The notes beneath the pieces are model-generated. The model ran no database searches. It saw only the letters and a program-made list of their open reading frames with translations, and was not told where the DNA came from. From positions 1 through 53,533 of the forward strand of contig JACRAU010000034.1 in NCBI GenBank assembly GCA_016234655.1: 53,533 nucleotides of DNA, read 5' to 3'. The DNA is from Betaproteobacteria bacterium. Its GTDB lineage: Bacteria > Pseudomonadota > Gammaproteobacteria > Burkholderiales > Thiobacillaceae. The position numbers and the translations under genes were made by a program. Shown in pieces: positions 46,674-53,533 of this stretch. Within the stretch, counting starts at the first letter, position 1. Every line of letters begins with the position of its first letter.

Positions 46674-47471
46674 CTATAGATTGCACAGGGTCAGGGAAAA
46701 GCCGACATCCTGATCGCAGGGGCGCGGTTTCTGGGATTTCTCGGACAATACGTAACGGATGTTGATCGCGTATTTGTTCGCGCTGATCTCGGGGGCGCAG
46801 GTCACGTCGTCGTCGACCTCGACCCGGACCAGATGCGCCGTGCGTCCGCCCAGCGTCAACTGGAAAGCGCCCGCTGTCGCCAAGTGGCGATTCGCCCGGC
46901 CACTGTCGCGCAGGATACGCAGCACTTGGCCGACGGCGTTGCGCACCGGCAGCAGCGGCGCCAGCCATTCGTTCAGGTCGGTCGCCCTGCGCACCCAGGG
47001 CTGGTGCAGCCAATGCTGGTAGCAAGGCACGTCGAAACCGCATAAACCGCCCGGCAAATTGGAACGGCTCTTGATGCTCGACAGCCATTCGTTCTCGCGC
47101 AGATGCTGCCCCACCTTGCCACTCAGGCCATGCAGATCGGACAGCGCCGACGCGATCTCGGACAACACCGCATCCAGGCGCGAGCGATCGACCGCCGGAT
47201 TGTTGGATAGGCTCTCCAGCCCGACCTTCTGCCGCTCCAGTTCCTGGATCAATTCGCTCTTCAGTTCGGGACGCGTGGTGACCTCCGCCAATTCGAGCAG
47301 CGAAAGCAGCGCGGCATGGTGCGCACGTGGGCTATCCATGCCGATGAAGAACTGTGCTTTATCGAACAGATCTTCCAGCCTGAGCCAAGTGCGAATGCGC
47401 TCGTGTAGCGGAAACTCGTATGTGATCGGCAAGCCAGGCAGCCTGTTTGATGTCCCCTGTTGACTGCGCAT
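46674..47471 (-). CDS. zapD: Cell division protein ZapD
   Basis: ZapD binds and bundles FtsZ at the division ring. The protein matches the ZapD (DUF1342, YacF) family from ITYEFPLHERIRTWLRLEDLF on, with VPCYQHWLHQP and RDSGRANRHLATAGAFQ. From ATG 47471 it would have 265 residues, with 15 extra residues (MRSQQGTSNRLPGLP) before the usual start; a TTG at 47432 gives MPITYEFPL, which fits the family better but has a modest ribosome-binding site. In relatives yacG follows zapD; here the convergent anmK occupies that place. Confidence 0.92.
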   Translation of the reverse strand: MRSQQGTSNRLPGLPITYEFPLHERIRTWLRLEDLFDKAQFFIGMDSPRAHHAALLSLLELAEVTTRPELKSELIQELERQKVGLESLSNNPAVDRSRLDAVLSEIASALSDLHGLSGKVGQHLRENEWLSSIKSRSNLPGGLCGFDVPCYQHWLHQPWVRRATDLNEWLAPLLPVRNAVGQVLRILRDSGRANRHLATAGAFQLTLGGRTAHLVRVEVDDDVTCAPEISANKYAINIRYVLSEKSQKPRPCDQDVGFSLTLCNL

Positions 47472-47491
47472 TGTGCAGGACGGATGCGGGT

Positions 47492-48130
47492 TTAGGCAAT
47501 GTTTTCCGCCGCCGCACCCGCCATTTTCTGATACTTCCGGTGCAGTTCGCCCACGGCGGCGGCGAGCGCGGCCAAGTCGCCGGTATTGCCCAGCACGTCG
47601 TCGGCCTGGGCCAAGCGGGCTTGGCGCGAGGCCTGCCAGGCCATGAAGGCGCGCACTTCCGCCTCGCTCCGGCCATCGCGGCGACAGGTGCGCGCCAATT
47701 GCATGGCCTCGTCGCAATCCACGACCAGCACCCGGTCGACCATGTCTCGATAAGTGCCCAGCTCGACCAGCAACGGAACGACCAAGATCACATAGCTTGC
47801 ACCGGACAGTTGTTGGAGCCGCCGGCCGGCCTCGGCCCGAATCATGGGATGCAAGATGGCCTCCAGCCGGCCGCGCGCCGAGTCGTCGGAAAGCATGCGC
47901 ATGCGCATGGCCACTCGGCTCATGGCGCCACTCGGCTCGATCACCGTATCGCCGAATTCCTCGCGAATCGCCGGCATGGCCACGCCGCCGGCTTGGGTCA
48001 GCTCGCGCGCGAGCGTGTCGGTATCGACGACCGGCACGCCCAGCGCGGCGAACATCTCGGCAACCGTGCTTTTGCCCGAACCGATGCCGCCGGTCAGGCC
48101 GATGCAGAATGGGCGAGTCGTGGACGGCAC
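47492..48130 (-). CDS. coaE: Dephospho-CoA kinase
   Basis: CoaE carries out the last step of coenzyme A synthesis. The 212-residue P-loop kinase has the Walker A motif GGIGSGKS at 14-21, the DTLARELTQ substrate region and the lid region VDRVLVVDCDEAMQLAR followed by RDGRSEAEVRAFMAWQ. Complete length. It begins one base after the pilD stop codon, in the conserved pilD-coaE-zapD order. Confidence 0.96.
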   Translation of the reverse strand: MPSTTRPFCIGLTGGIGSGKSTVAEMFAALGVPVVDTDTLARELTQAGGVAMPAIREEFGDTVIEPSGAMSRVAMRMRMLSDDSARGRLEAILHPMIRAEAGRRLQQLSGASYVILVVPLLVELGTYRDMVDRVLVVDCDEAMQLARTCRRDGRSEAEVRAFMAWQASRQARLAQADDVLGNTGDLAALAAAVGELHRKYQKMAGAAAENIA

Positions 48131-48131
48131 T

Positions 48132-48965
48132 TTAGGGCAGGTAGAGCCGGATCAGGGCCGGCCCCCAAAACAAGCAGACGATGCCGCCCATGACCAGATA
48201 AGGCCCGAACGGGATGGGGCGAGCGCGATCGTGGCCGGCGAACAGGATCAGACCGATACCGACCGAGGCGCCGACGATGCTGGAGGCCAGCAGGATGGTC
48301 AGGATCATCTTCCAACCCAACCAGGCGCCGAGACCGGCGAGCAGCTTGAAATCGCCATAGCCCATGCCCTCCTTGCCCGTGGCCAGCTTGAACAGCCAAT
48401 AGACGGCCCATAGGCTCGAATACCCGGCCATCGCGCCGATGACCGCCTCGTCGAGCGGCACGAACAGCGATTGCAGATTGACCAGCAGGCCCAGCCAAAG
48501 CAACGGCAGGGTCAGACTGTCCGGCAGCAGATAGGCGTCGAGGTCTATGAAGGCCAGCGCGATCAGCAGGCCAAGCAGCGCCAGTGCTGCGAGGGTGCGG
48601 CCGTCGACGCCGAATTGCCAGACCGCGAGGCCGAACAGCAAGCCCGTGATTAGCTCGACAGCGGGATAACGCCAAGAGATCGGCGTCTTGCATTCGGCAC
48701 AGCGGCCGCCGAGCATCAGGAAGCTCAGGACGGGGATGTTCTCGTGCCAGGCGATATGATGGCCGCAGGCGGGGCAGGCCGAGCGCGGTACCAACAGGTT
48801 GTAGTCGGCCTCAAGCTGCGAGGTTTCCCCCCTTAGTTCGGCGCACTGCTGGCGCCATTCCCGCTCCAGCATGCGCGGTAGGCGATGGATGACGACATTG
48901 AGGAAGCTGCCGATGGCCAAGCCGAGCGCCAAGGCCAACGTGATCGAATAGGCCGGGTCCATCAT
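48132..48965 (-). CDS. pilD: Type IV prepilin peptidase/N-methyltransferase
   Basis: PilD cleaves and N-methylates prepilins at the inner membrane. The 277-residue polytopic protein has the N-terminal GSFLNVVIHRLPRML, a cytosolic zinc-binding domain with four cysteines (CPACG and CAECK), and about seven further membrane helices. The two catalytic aspartates lie in FIDLDAYLLPD and MGYGDFKLLAGLGAWLG. It follows pilC after 31 bases and leads into coaE. No prepilin gene is in the window, so the substrates are encoded elsewhere. Confidence 0.95.
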   Translation of the reverse strand: MMDPAYSITLALALGLAIGSFLNVVIHRLPRMLEREWRQQCAELRGETSQLEADYNLLVPRSACPACGHHIAWHENIPVLSFLMLGGRCAECKTPISWRYPAVELITGLLFGLAVWQFGVDGRTLAALALLGLLIALAFIDLDAYLLPDSLTLPLLWLGLLVNLQSLFVPLDEAVIGAMAGYSSLWAVYWLFKLATGKEGMGYGDFKLLAGLGAWLGWKMILTILLASSIVGASVGIGLILFAGHDRARPIPFGPYLVMGGIVCLFWGPALIRLYLP

Positions 48966-48996
48966 CGGCAGGGGCGGAGCGGCAAAAAGCGCAAGC

Positions 48997-50217
48997 TCAA
49001 ACCGTGCTGCCCATTTTGAAGATGGGCAGATACATGGCCACCACGATGGTGCCGATGAGACTGCCGAGCACCACCATGATCATCGGCTCCATCAGGCTGG
49101 CGAGGCTATCCACCGCCTCGTCCACCTCGCGCTCGTAGAAATCCGCCACCTTGGCCAACATGCTGTCCAAAGAGCCCGACTCCTCGCCGATCGAAACCAT
49201 CTGGACAAGCATGTTCGGGAATATCTTTGCATCCTGAAGCGAGGCGGTGAGGCTGGCACCCGTTGCCACTTGGCCCTTGATCTTGATCGTGGCGTCGTAA
49301 TACACCGCATTGCCCGAGGCCCCCGCGACCGAATCCAGCGCCTCGACCATGGGCACGCCGGCGGCGAACAGGGAGGAGAAGGTGCGCGCCCAGCGCGCGA
49401 TAGTCGCCTTTTCTATGATCATCCCGAACACCGGCAACTTCAGCACCAAGGCATCGACCTTGGCCGAGAAGGCCGGCGAGCGCTTCGTCGCCTGCACGAA
49501 GGCAGCAGCGCCGCCGCCGATAGCGCCGAAGATCATCCACCAGTAGTCGACGAACAGATCGGAGAAGTCCATCACCAGTTGCGTCAGGGCCGGCAACTCG
49601 CCGCCGCTGGAGGTGAAGAGCTCCTTGAACGCCGGAATCACGAATATCATGATGCCGGCGGTGATGACAAAGGCCACCACGATCACGATCAACGGATACA
49701 TCAAGGCCGATTTGATCTTGCCCTTGATCGCCAGCATTTTTTCCTTGTACATGGCGAGCCGGTCCAGCACCGTGTCCATGATGCCGGCCTGCTCGCCGGC
49801 GGCGACCAGGTTGCAATACAACCCGTCGAAATACTTGGGATGCTTGCGGAACGATTGGCTCAAACCGGAGCCGGTTTCGATGTCCGCCTTGATCTCGCCC
49901 AGCAGTTTCTGCACCCCGGGGTTGGCGTGGCTACGCGCCGTGATGTCGAAGGCCTGCAACAGCGGCACGCCGGCCTTCATCATGGTCGCGAGCTGGCGCG
50001 TGAAGAGCGCGATGTCCTTCTCGGTGATTTTCTTGCCGGCACCGGCAAGCCGACTCTGCTTCTTGACCTTCTGCACGACGATGCCTTGGCGACGCAAGAC
50101 ATCGCGCACCATGGTCTCGCCACCGGCGAGCAATTGTCCTTTTATCTTCTTGCCGCTCTTGTCGGTACCTTCATAGAGAAAGGTCACTTGCTTCGCGGCA
50201 GCCTTGGCAACGGCCAT
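48997..50217 (-). CDS. pilC: Type IV pilus inner-membrane platform protein
   Basis: PilC is the inner-membrane platform for the PilB and PilT motors. The 406-residue protein has two T2SSF domains (about 70-195 and 275-395), FTRQLATMMKAGVPLLQAFD and ARTFSSLFAAGVPMVEALDS being the matching repeats, and three membrane helices (about 172-195, 215-240 and 380-400). The N-terminal cytosolic part FLYEGTDKSGKKIKGQLLAG is typical. It follows pilB after 15 bases. Confidence 0.96.
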   Translation of the reverse strand: MAVAKAAAKQVTFLYEGTDKSGKKIKGQLLAGGETMVRDVLRRQGIVVQKVKKQSRLAGAGKKITEKDIALFTRQLATMMKAGVPLLQAFDITARSHANPGVQKLLGEIKADIETGSGLSQSFRKHPKYFDGLYCNLVAAGEQAGIMDTVLDRLAMYKEKMLAIKGKIKSALMYPLIVIVVAFVITAGIMIFVIPAFKELFTSSGGELPALTQLVMDFSDLFVDYWWMIFGAIGGGAAAFVQATKRSPAFSAKVDALVLKLPVFGMIIEKATIARWARTFSSLFAAGVPMVEALDSVAGASGNAVYYDATIKIKGQVATGASLTASLQDAKIFPNMLVQMVSIGEESGSLDSMLAKVADFYEREVDEAVDSLASLMEPMIMVVLGSLIGTIVVAMYLPIFKMGSTV

Positions 50218-50232
50218 GTCTGATCTCCAGGC

Positions 50233-51984
50233 TTATTCGTTCGTGACCGCCAACACTTCTTCCAGCGAAGTCATGCCAGCCTTGACCTTCAACAAGCCCG
50301 CCTGGCGCAGGTCCAACACCCCCTCGCGCTTGGCCTGGTCGGCAATATCCATCGTCGTGGCGTTCTTAAGGATCATGCGATTGATCTCGTCCGTGATCGG
50401 CATGACCTGATACAGGCCGACCCGGCCCTTATAGCCGGTTTGCTTACAGACATCGCAACCGACCGCGCCATAGGCCTGCCAATCGCCGGTCAGGTCCGCC
50501 TCGGTGAAGCCCGCGTTGAGCAGGGCCTCGGGCGGGATATCCACCGGCCGTTTGCAATTCGAACATAGCCGTCGACCCAAACGCTGCGCGGTGATCAGCA
50601 ACACCGATGCCGCCACGTTGTAGGTCGGCACGCCCATATTGGACAGACGGGTCAGGGTCGACGGGGCATCGTTAGTGTGCAAGGTGGACAAAACCATGTG
50701 GCCGGTCTGTGCCGCCTTGATCGCGATCTCCGCCGTCTCCAGATCGCGAATCTCGCCCACCATGATGATGTCCGGATCCTGGCGCAGGAAGGATTTTAGG
50801 GCCGCCGAGAAGGTCAGGCCCGCCTTCTCGTTCACGTTGACCTGGTTGATGCCAGCCAGTTGAATCTCGGCTGGGTCCTCGACCGTGTTGATGTTGATGT
50901 CCGGTTTGTTCAGGATGTTGAGGCAAGAATACAGCGACACCGTCTTGCCGCTACCGGTCGGCCCCGTCACCAGCACCATGCCATAGGGACGGTGGATCGC
51001 GTGCATCAGCGCTTCCATCTGCTGCGGCTCGTAACCGAGCGCCTCGACTCCCTTCTGCGCGCTGCTGGGATCGAGAATACGCATGACGATCTTCTCGCCA
51101 TACAGCGTAGGCAGGGTACTGACCCGGAAATCGATGGTCTTGCTGCGCGACACCACCAGCTTGATCCGGCCATCCTGCGGCACCCGCTTTTCCGAGATGT
51201 CCAACTTGGAAATGACCTTGATGCGCGACGCGATCTTGTCCTTGACCGCGAGCGGCGGCTGCGCGGTTTCATAAAGCACGCCATCGAGGCGATAGCGGAT
51301 ACGGTAGAACTTTTCGTAGGGCTCGAAGTGGATATCGGAGGCACCGGCACTGATCGCATCCAACATGATCTTTTGCAGGTACTTCACGATCGGGGCATCG
51401 TCGATGTCCACCCCGCCCGCATCCGCCGCCATCGCCGCTTGGCTTTCCTCGTCTGCGAATTCGAGGTTCAGGTCATCCGTCTCGATCGACTTGAGGACGT
51501 TATCCTTGGTGCCCTCGGAAAGCTTGGCGATTAATTTGCCGAGTTTGTCGTCCTCGATAATGATCGGCTCGACCGCGAATCCGGTCTGGAATTTCACCTC
51601 ATCCAGGGCATGCAGATTGCTCGGGTCGGCGATACCGACGAAGAGGCGGTTCCCGCGCAAGGCGAGCGGAACGACACGATGTTTCTCCAACACCGTTAGA
51701 TCGCTGATAACTCGGGGAATCGCCTCGATATCGATCGCGTCGAGGTCAAGCACGGGAAAGCCGAAGGTCTGCGAGGCGAAGACGGCGATTTCGGTGGGAC
51801 TGAAGCGCCGACTGGTCAAGAGATAGGCCAAAAAGGGCTGCTCGGCGGCTTTGGCCTGGTTTTGCAGGGCCTCGCCCTCGTCCGGGCTCAGCAAACCATG
51901 TTGGACCATGGCCCGGCATAGGCCCGTCAAGAGATTAGAAGTATCGGCAGCAGCCACCCGGTTTTCCCGATTTCCAAAGGCCAA
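50233..51984 (-). CDS. pilB: Type IV pilus extension ATPase
   Basis: PilB powers pilus extension. The 583-residue protein has a T2SSE N-terminal domain (about 30-170) and an ATPase domain with Walker A GPTGSGKT, Asp box QDPDIIMVGEIRD, His box TGHMVLSTLHTND and a four-cysteine metal site (CSNC, CDVC). The ATG at 51984 lacks a clear ribosome-binding site and lies about 10 bases from the predicted transcription start; an in-frame GTG at 51957 gives MAAADTSNLL, closer to family N-termini and with GGGA upstream. No MshEN-type c-di-GMP motif could be verified by eye, though the N-terminal domain is the place to check. Confidence 0.95.
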   Translation of the reverse strand: MAFGNRENRVAAADTSNLLTGLCRAMVQHGLLSPDEGEALQNQAKAAEQPFLAYLLTSRRFSPTEIAVFASQTFGFPVLDLDAIDIEAIPRVISDLTVLEKHRVVPLALRGNRLFVGIADPSNLHALDEVKFQTGFAVEPIIIEDDKLGKLIAKLSEGTKDNVLKSIETDDLNLEFADEESQAAMAADAGGVDIDDAPIVKYLQKIMLDAISAGASDIHFEPYEKFYRIRYRLDGVLYETAQPPLAVKDKIASRIKVISKLDISEKRVPQDGRIKLVVSRSKTIDFRVSTLPTLYGEKIVMRILDPSSAQKGVEALGYEPQQMEALMHAIHRPYGMVLVTGPTGSGKTVSLYSCLNILNKPDININTVEDPAEIQLAGINQVNVNEKAGLTFSAALKSFLRQDPDIIMVGEIRDLETAEIAIKAAQTGHMVLSTLHTNDAPSTLTRLSNMGVPTYNVAASVLLITAQRLGRRLCSNCKRPVDIPPEALLNAGFTEADLTGDWQAYGAVGCDVCKQTGYKGRVGLYQVMPITDEINRMILKNATTMDIADQAKREGVLDLRQAGLLKVKAGMTSLEEVLAVTNE

Positions 51985-52001
51985 TCAGTGAAATAGTACT
52001 T

Positions 52002-52030
52002 ATTAAATGCAACTCTAGGCAATAAGTCAA
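52002..52030 (-). promoter_or_regulatory. Predicted sigma-70 promoter of pilB
   Basis: On the minus strand TTGACT (52025-52030), a 17-base spacer and TTTAAT (52002-52007) form a strong sigma-70 match. Transcription would begin near 51995, about 10 bases before the pilB ATG. Just downstream of the -10 is the near-palindrome AATAGTACTTATT (51992-52004), a possible operator. Confidence 0.6.
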
Positions 52031-52051
52031 AGACGCCGCATCGCCCGGCAA

Positions 52052-53317
52052 CTACCGTTTCGGGTAGATCCGTACCGTCTTCACCACCCGATCTTGCACC
52101 TGAATGACCTCCATCGGATAGCCCGCGACCATCAGGCTGACCCCGCCTTCCGGCATGGACTCCAAATGTTCCAGGATCAAGCCATTCAGCGTCCGCATCT
52201 CATCCTGCGGCAACTCGAGCCCCAGACGGCGATTCAATTCCCGGATGCTGCTCGATCCCTCGACCAGCAAACTGCCATCTTCTCCCGTGATGGCCATGGG
52301 ACTCTGGAGCGGCGAGGCCACGGCGAATTCGCCGACGATCTCTTCCAGGATATCCTCCATCGTCACCAGCCCTTGCAAATCGCCATACTCGTCCACCACC
52401 AGGCCGAAGGTCTGACGCGACTCTTGAAACGCGCGCAGCTGGGTCAGCAAGGGCGTGCCGGCGGGGATGAAGTATGGGGCCTTGATCTGCCCCCGAAACT
52501 CATCGATCTCGATCGCCTCACCCGCGCAATGCGCCAAGGCACGCCGAACCTTGATCACACCGAGGACATTATTGAGCTCCCCCTCGTAGACCGGCAGGCG
52601 CGCATGATGGCTTGTAACCAGTTCCTGGTAAATCGACTTGGCGTCGGCTTGGATATCCAGGGCCTCGATCTGGCTACGCGGCCGCATGACATCATCCACT
52701 CTAATCTTTTCGAGGTCGAACAAATTGAGCAATATGCTGCGATGTGCCTGCGGCAAGATGTGCCCGGACTCCGCCAATAAGGTACGAAGCTCTTCCGTGC
52801 CCATGACATTACCCGACGCCAAGCCAGGAGGCCGTAGCCACATCAACCTTAGCAGGCCATTCACGAACAAATTGATAAACCAAATGGCAGGCTGCATCAA
52901 TTTCAGCAGCGGCGCCAGGATAAAACTGGCGGCGGGCGCGACCCGTTCCGGATAGGAAGCCCCGAGCACCTTGGGCGTAACCTCGGCGAATACCAGGATC
53001 AGAAAGGTCACGCTAAGCGTCGCGATCGACAAGGCAAATTCGTTCTCGCCAAACAAGCGAAACGCAATGACCGTGACCAAGGAGGCCGCGGCAGCGTTGG
53101 CCAAATTATTGCCAATCAGCACCGCACCCAGGAGCTTATCCGTACGTGCCAACAGGCCCTCGGCCAGACGGGCACCGCGGTGCCCGGCCTTGACCATGCT
53201 CTTGAGGCGATAGCGGTTGACCGCCATCAGCCCCGTCTCGGAAGCGGAGAAGAAGGCCGCACAGACCAGCAAGACAAGCAACGCGATCAACAGCGCGCTT
53301 AATGGAATATTGTCCAA
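52052..53317 (-). CDS. CorB/CorC-family (CNNM) transporter
   Basis: The 421-residue protein has an N-terminal CNNM/DUF21 membrane domain (about 1-185, with FSASETGLMAVNRYRL and LIGNNLANAAAASL), two CBS domains (about 205-330, VMRPRSQIEALD and TFGLVVDEYGDLQGLVTMED) and a C-terminal CorC_HlyC domain (about 345-420). CorB-like proteins are tied to magnesium and cobalt transport. The start is TTG at 53317 (M-DNIPLSALL) without a clear ribosome-binding site. The gene has its own promoter just after the rRNA operon. A short MgtE and ApaG, also magnesium/cobalt-linked, occur elsewhere in the window. Confidence 0.92.
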   Translation of the reverse strand: MDNIPLSALLIALLVLLVCAAFFSASETGLMAVNRYRLKSMVKAGHRGARLAEGLLARTDKLLGAVLIGNNLANAAAASLVTVIAFRLFGENEFALSIATLSVTFLILVFAEVTPKVLGASYPERVAPAASFILAPLLKLMQPAIWFINLFVNGLLRLMWLRPPGLASGNVMGTEELRTLLAESGHILPQAHRSILLNLFDLEKIRVDDVMRPRSQIEALDIQADAKSIYQELVTSHHARLPVYEGELNNVLGVIKVRRALAHCAGEAIEIDEFRGQIKAPYFIPAGTPLLTQLRAFQESRQTFGLVVDEYGDLQGLVTMEDILEEIVGEFAVASPLQSPMAITGEDGSLLVEGSSSIRELNRRLGLELPQDEMRTLNGLILEHLESMPEGGVSLMVAGYPMEVIQVQDRVVKTVRIYPKR

Positions 53318-53346
53318 GGGAAAAAGCGTTTATGAGGACGACCACC

Positions 53347-53374
53347 AGTCTAGGCACATAAACGACCGTGTCAA
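53347..53374 (-). promoter_or_regulatory. Predicted sigma-70 promoter of the CorB/CorC-like gene
   Basis: On the minus strand a perfect -35 TTGACA (53369-53374) and TAGACT (53347-53352, four of six to TATAAT) are separated by 16 bases. Transcription would begin near 53340, giving a leader of about 23 bases. It lies directly downstream of the rRNA operon terminator. Confidence 0.6.
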
Positions 53375-53392
53375 GAGGCGCGTCATAAAAGC

Positions 53393-53424
53393 AAAAGCCC
53401 CCCAGGACACCTGGGGGGCTTTTT
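53393..53424 (-). terminator. rRNA operon terminator
   Basis: AAAAGCCCCCCAGG-ACA-CCTGGGGGGCTTTT is a perfect 14-bp stem with a 3-base loop and A/T-rich flanks on both sides, so it can work in both directions. It stands 10 bases after the 5S 3' end and insulates the next gene. Confidence 0.92.
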
Positions 53425-53433
53425 GAGTAAGAG

Positions 53434-53533
53434 TCTGACGATGACCTACTTTCACACGGGTAATCCGCACTATCATCGGCGCTGGAGTGTTTCACGGTCC
53501 TGTTCGGGATGGGAAGGTGTGGTGCCACTCCGC
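53434..53533 (-). rRNA. rrf: 5S ribosomal RNA, 5' end cut by the window
   Basis: The reverse complement contains the conserved CCCATCCCGAACAGGACCG, GCGCCGATGATAGTGCGG and GTGTGAAAGTAGGTCATCG of proteobacterial 5S rRNA. About 100 of 115-120 bases are present; the 5' end, and presumably 23S and 16S, lie beyond the right edge. The sequence is of betaproteobacterial type. The 3' end is placed near 53434 by comparison with typical ends ending close to the terminator. Confidence 0.95.

Overview
This is a gene-dense, GC-rich (roughly two thirds G+C by eye) chromosomal window from what looks like a betaproteobacterium, probably a Nitrosomonadales/Hydrogenophilales-type organism. The pointers are the 5S rRNA fragment at the right edge and several typical gene orders: rpe-gph-trpE next to apaG-mltA, pilB-pilC-pilD-coaE-zapD, lptD-surA-pdxA-ksgA, and pepP-ubiH-ubiI. 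The genus is inference. No phage, plasmid, CRISPR array or complete insertion sequence is visible.

Layout, left to right. 1-438 holds no gene I can support, followed by a small winged-helix-like protein. 758-8489 (minus) is a tryptophan block in the order rpe, gph, a candidate leader peptide, trpE, a GGDEF/EAL protein, an HDOD protein, trpG, trpD; trpC is not present. 8599-12106 (plus) has apaG, a methyltransferase, a secreted matrixin-type protease, mltA and a small Ala/Gln-rich protein. 12154-14356 carries a TonB-like protein, a secreted dienelactone-hydrolase-like protein and dsbC. 14371-19838 (minus) is amgK-murU-pepP-ubiH-ubiI-like. 19909-25320 (plus) is lptD-surA-pdxA-ksgA. 25348-30383 (plus) is two paralogous HD-GYP proteins followed by a hybrid histidine kinase. 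30380-35904 (minus) is glyQ-glyS-gmhB-plsC-ygjP-like-gloA. 35975-38049 (minus) is an OmpR/EnvZ-type pair. 38206-46666 has small envelope proteins, slt, a short MgtE, mutY, a radical SAM protein, an M23 peptidase and anmK. 46674-53317 (minus) is a CorB/CorC-like protein, pilB-pilC-pilD, coaE and zapD. An rRNA operon terminator and the 3' part of 5S rRNA close the window.

Two themes join the genes. The first is cell-envelope upkeep: lytic transglycosylases (MltA, Slt), an M23 peptidase, the sugar-recycling enzymes AnmK, AmgK and MurU, outer-membrane assembly (LptD, SurA, GmhB), DsbC and PlsC. The second is c-di-GMP and signal output (GGDEF/EAL, HDOD, two HD-GYP proteins, a hybrid kinase) in the same window as type IV pilus assembly genes.

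The most interesting signals are not ordinary genes. (1) Between gph and trpE a 16-residue reading frame with two Trp codons begins 2 bases after the gph stop; its early codons are complementary over 13 bases to the trpE ribosome-binding site, suggesting translational control by Trp supply. (2) A GC-rich palindromic element lies in frame inside four conserved genes (ubiI-like, murU, amgK, ksgA), three times giving the peptide core PSPASG, with a related copy between genes. (3) Two tandem arrays with a strict 7-base period lie at gene junctions inside operons, one of which supplies the MurU N-terminus and the other abuts the gph start.
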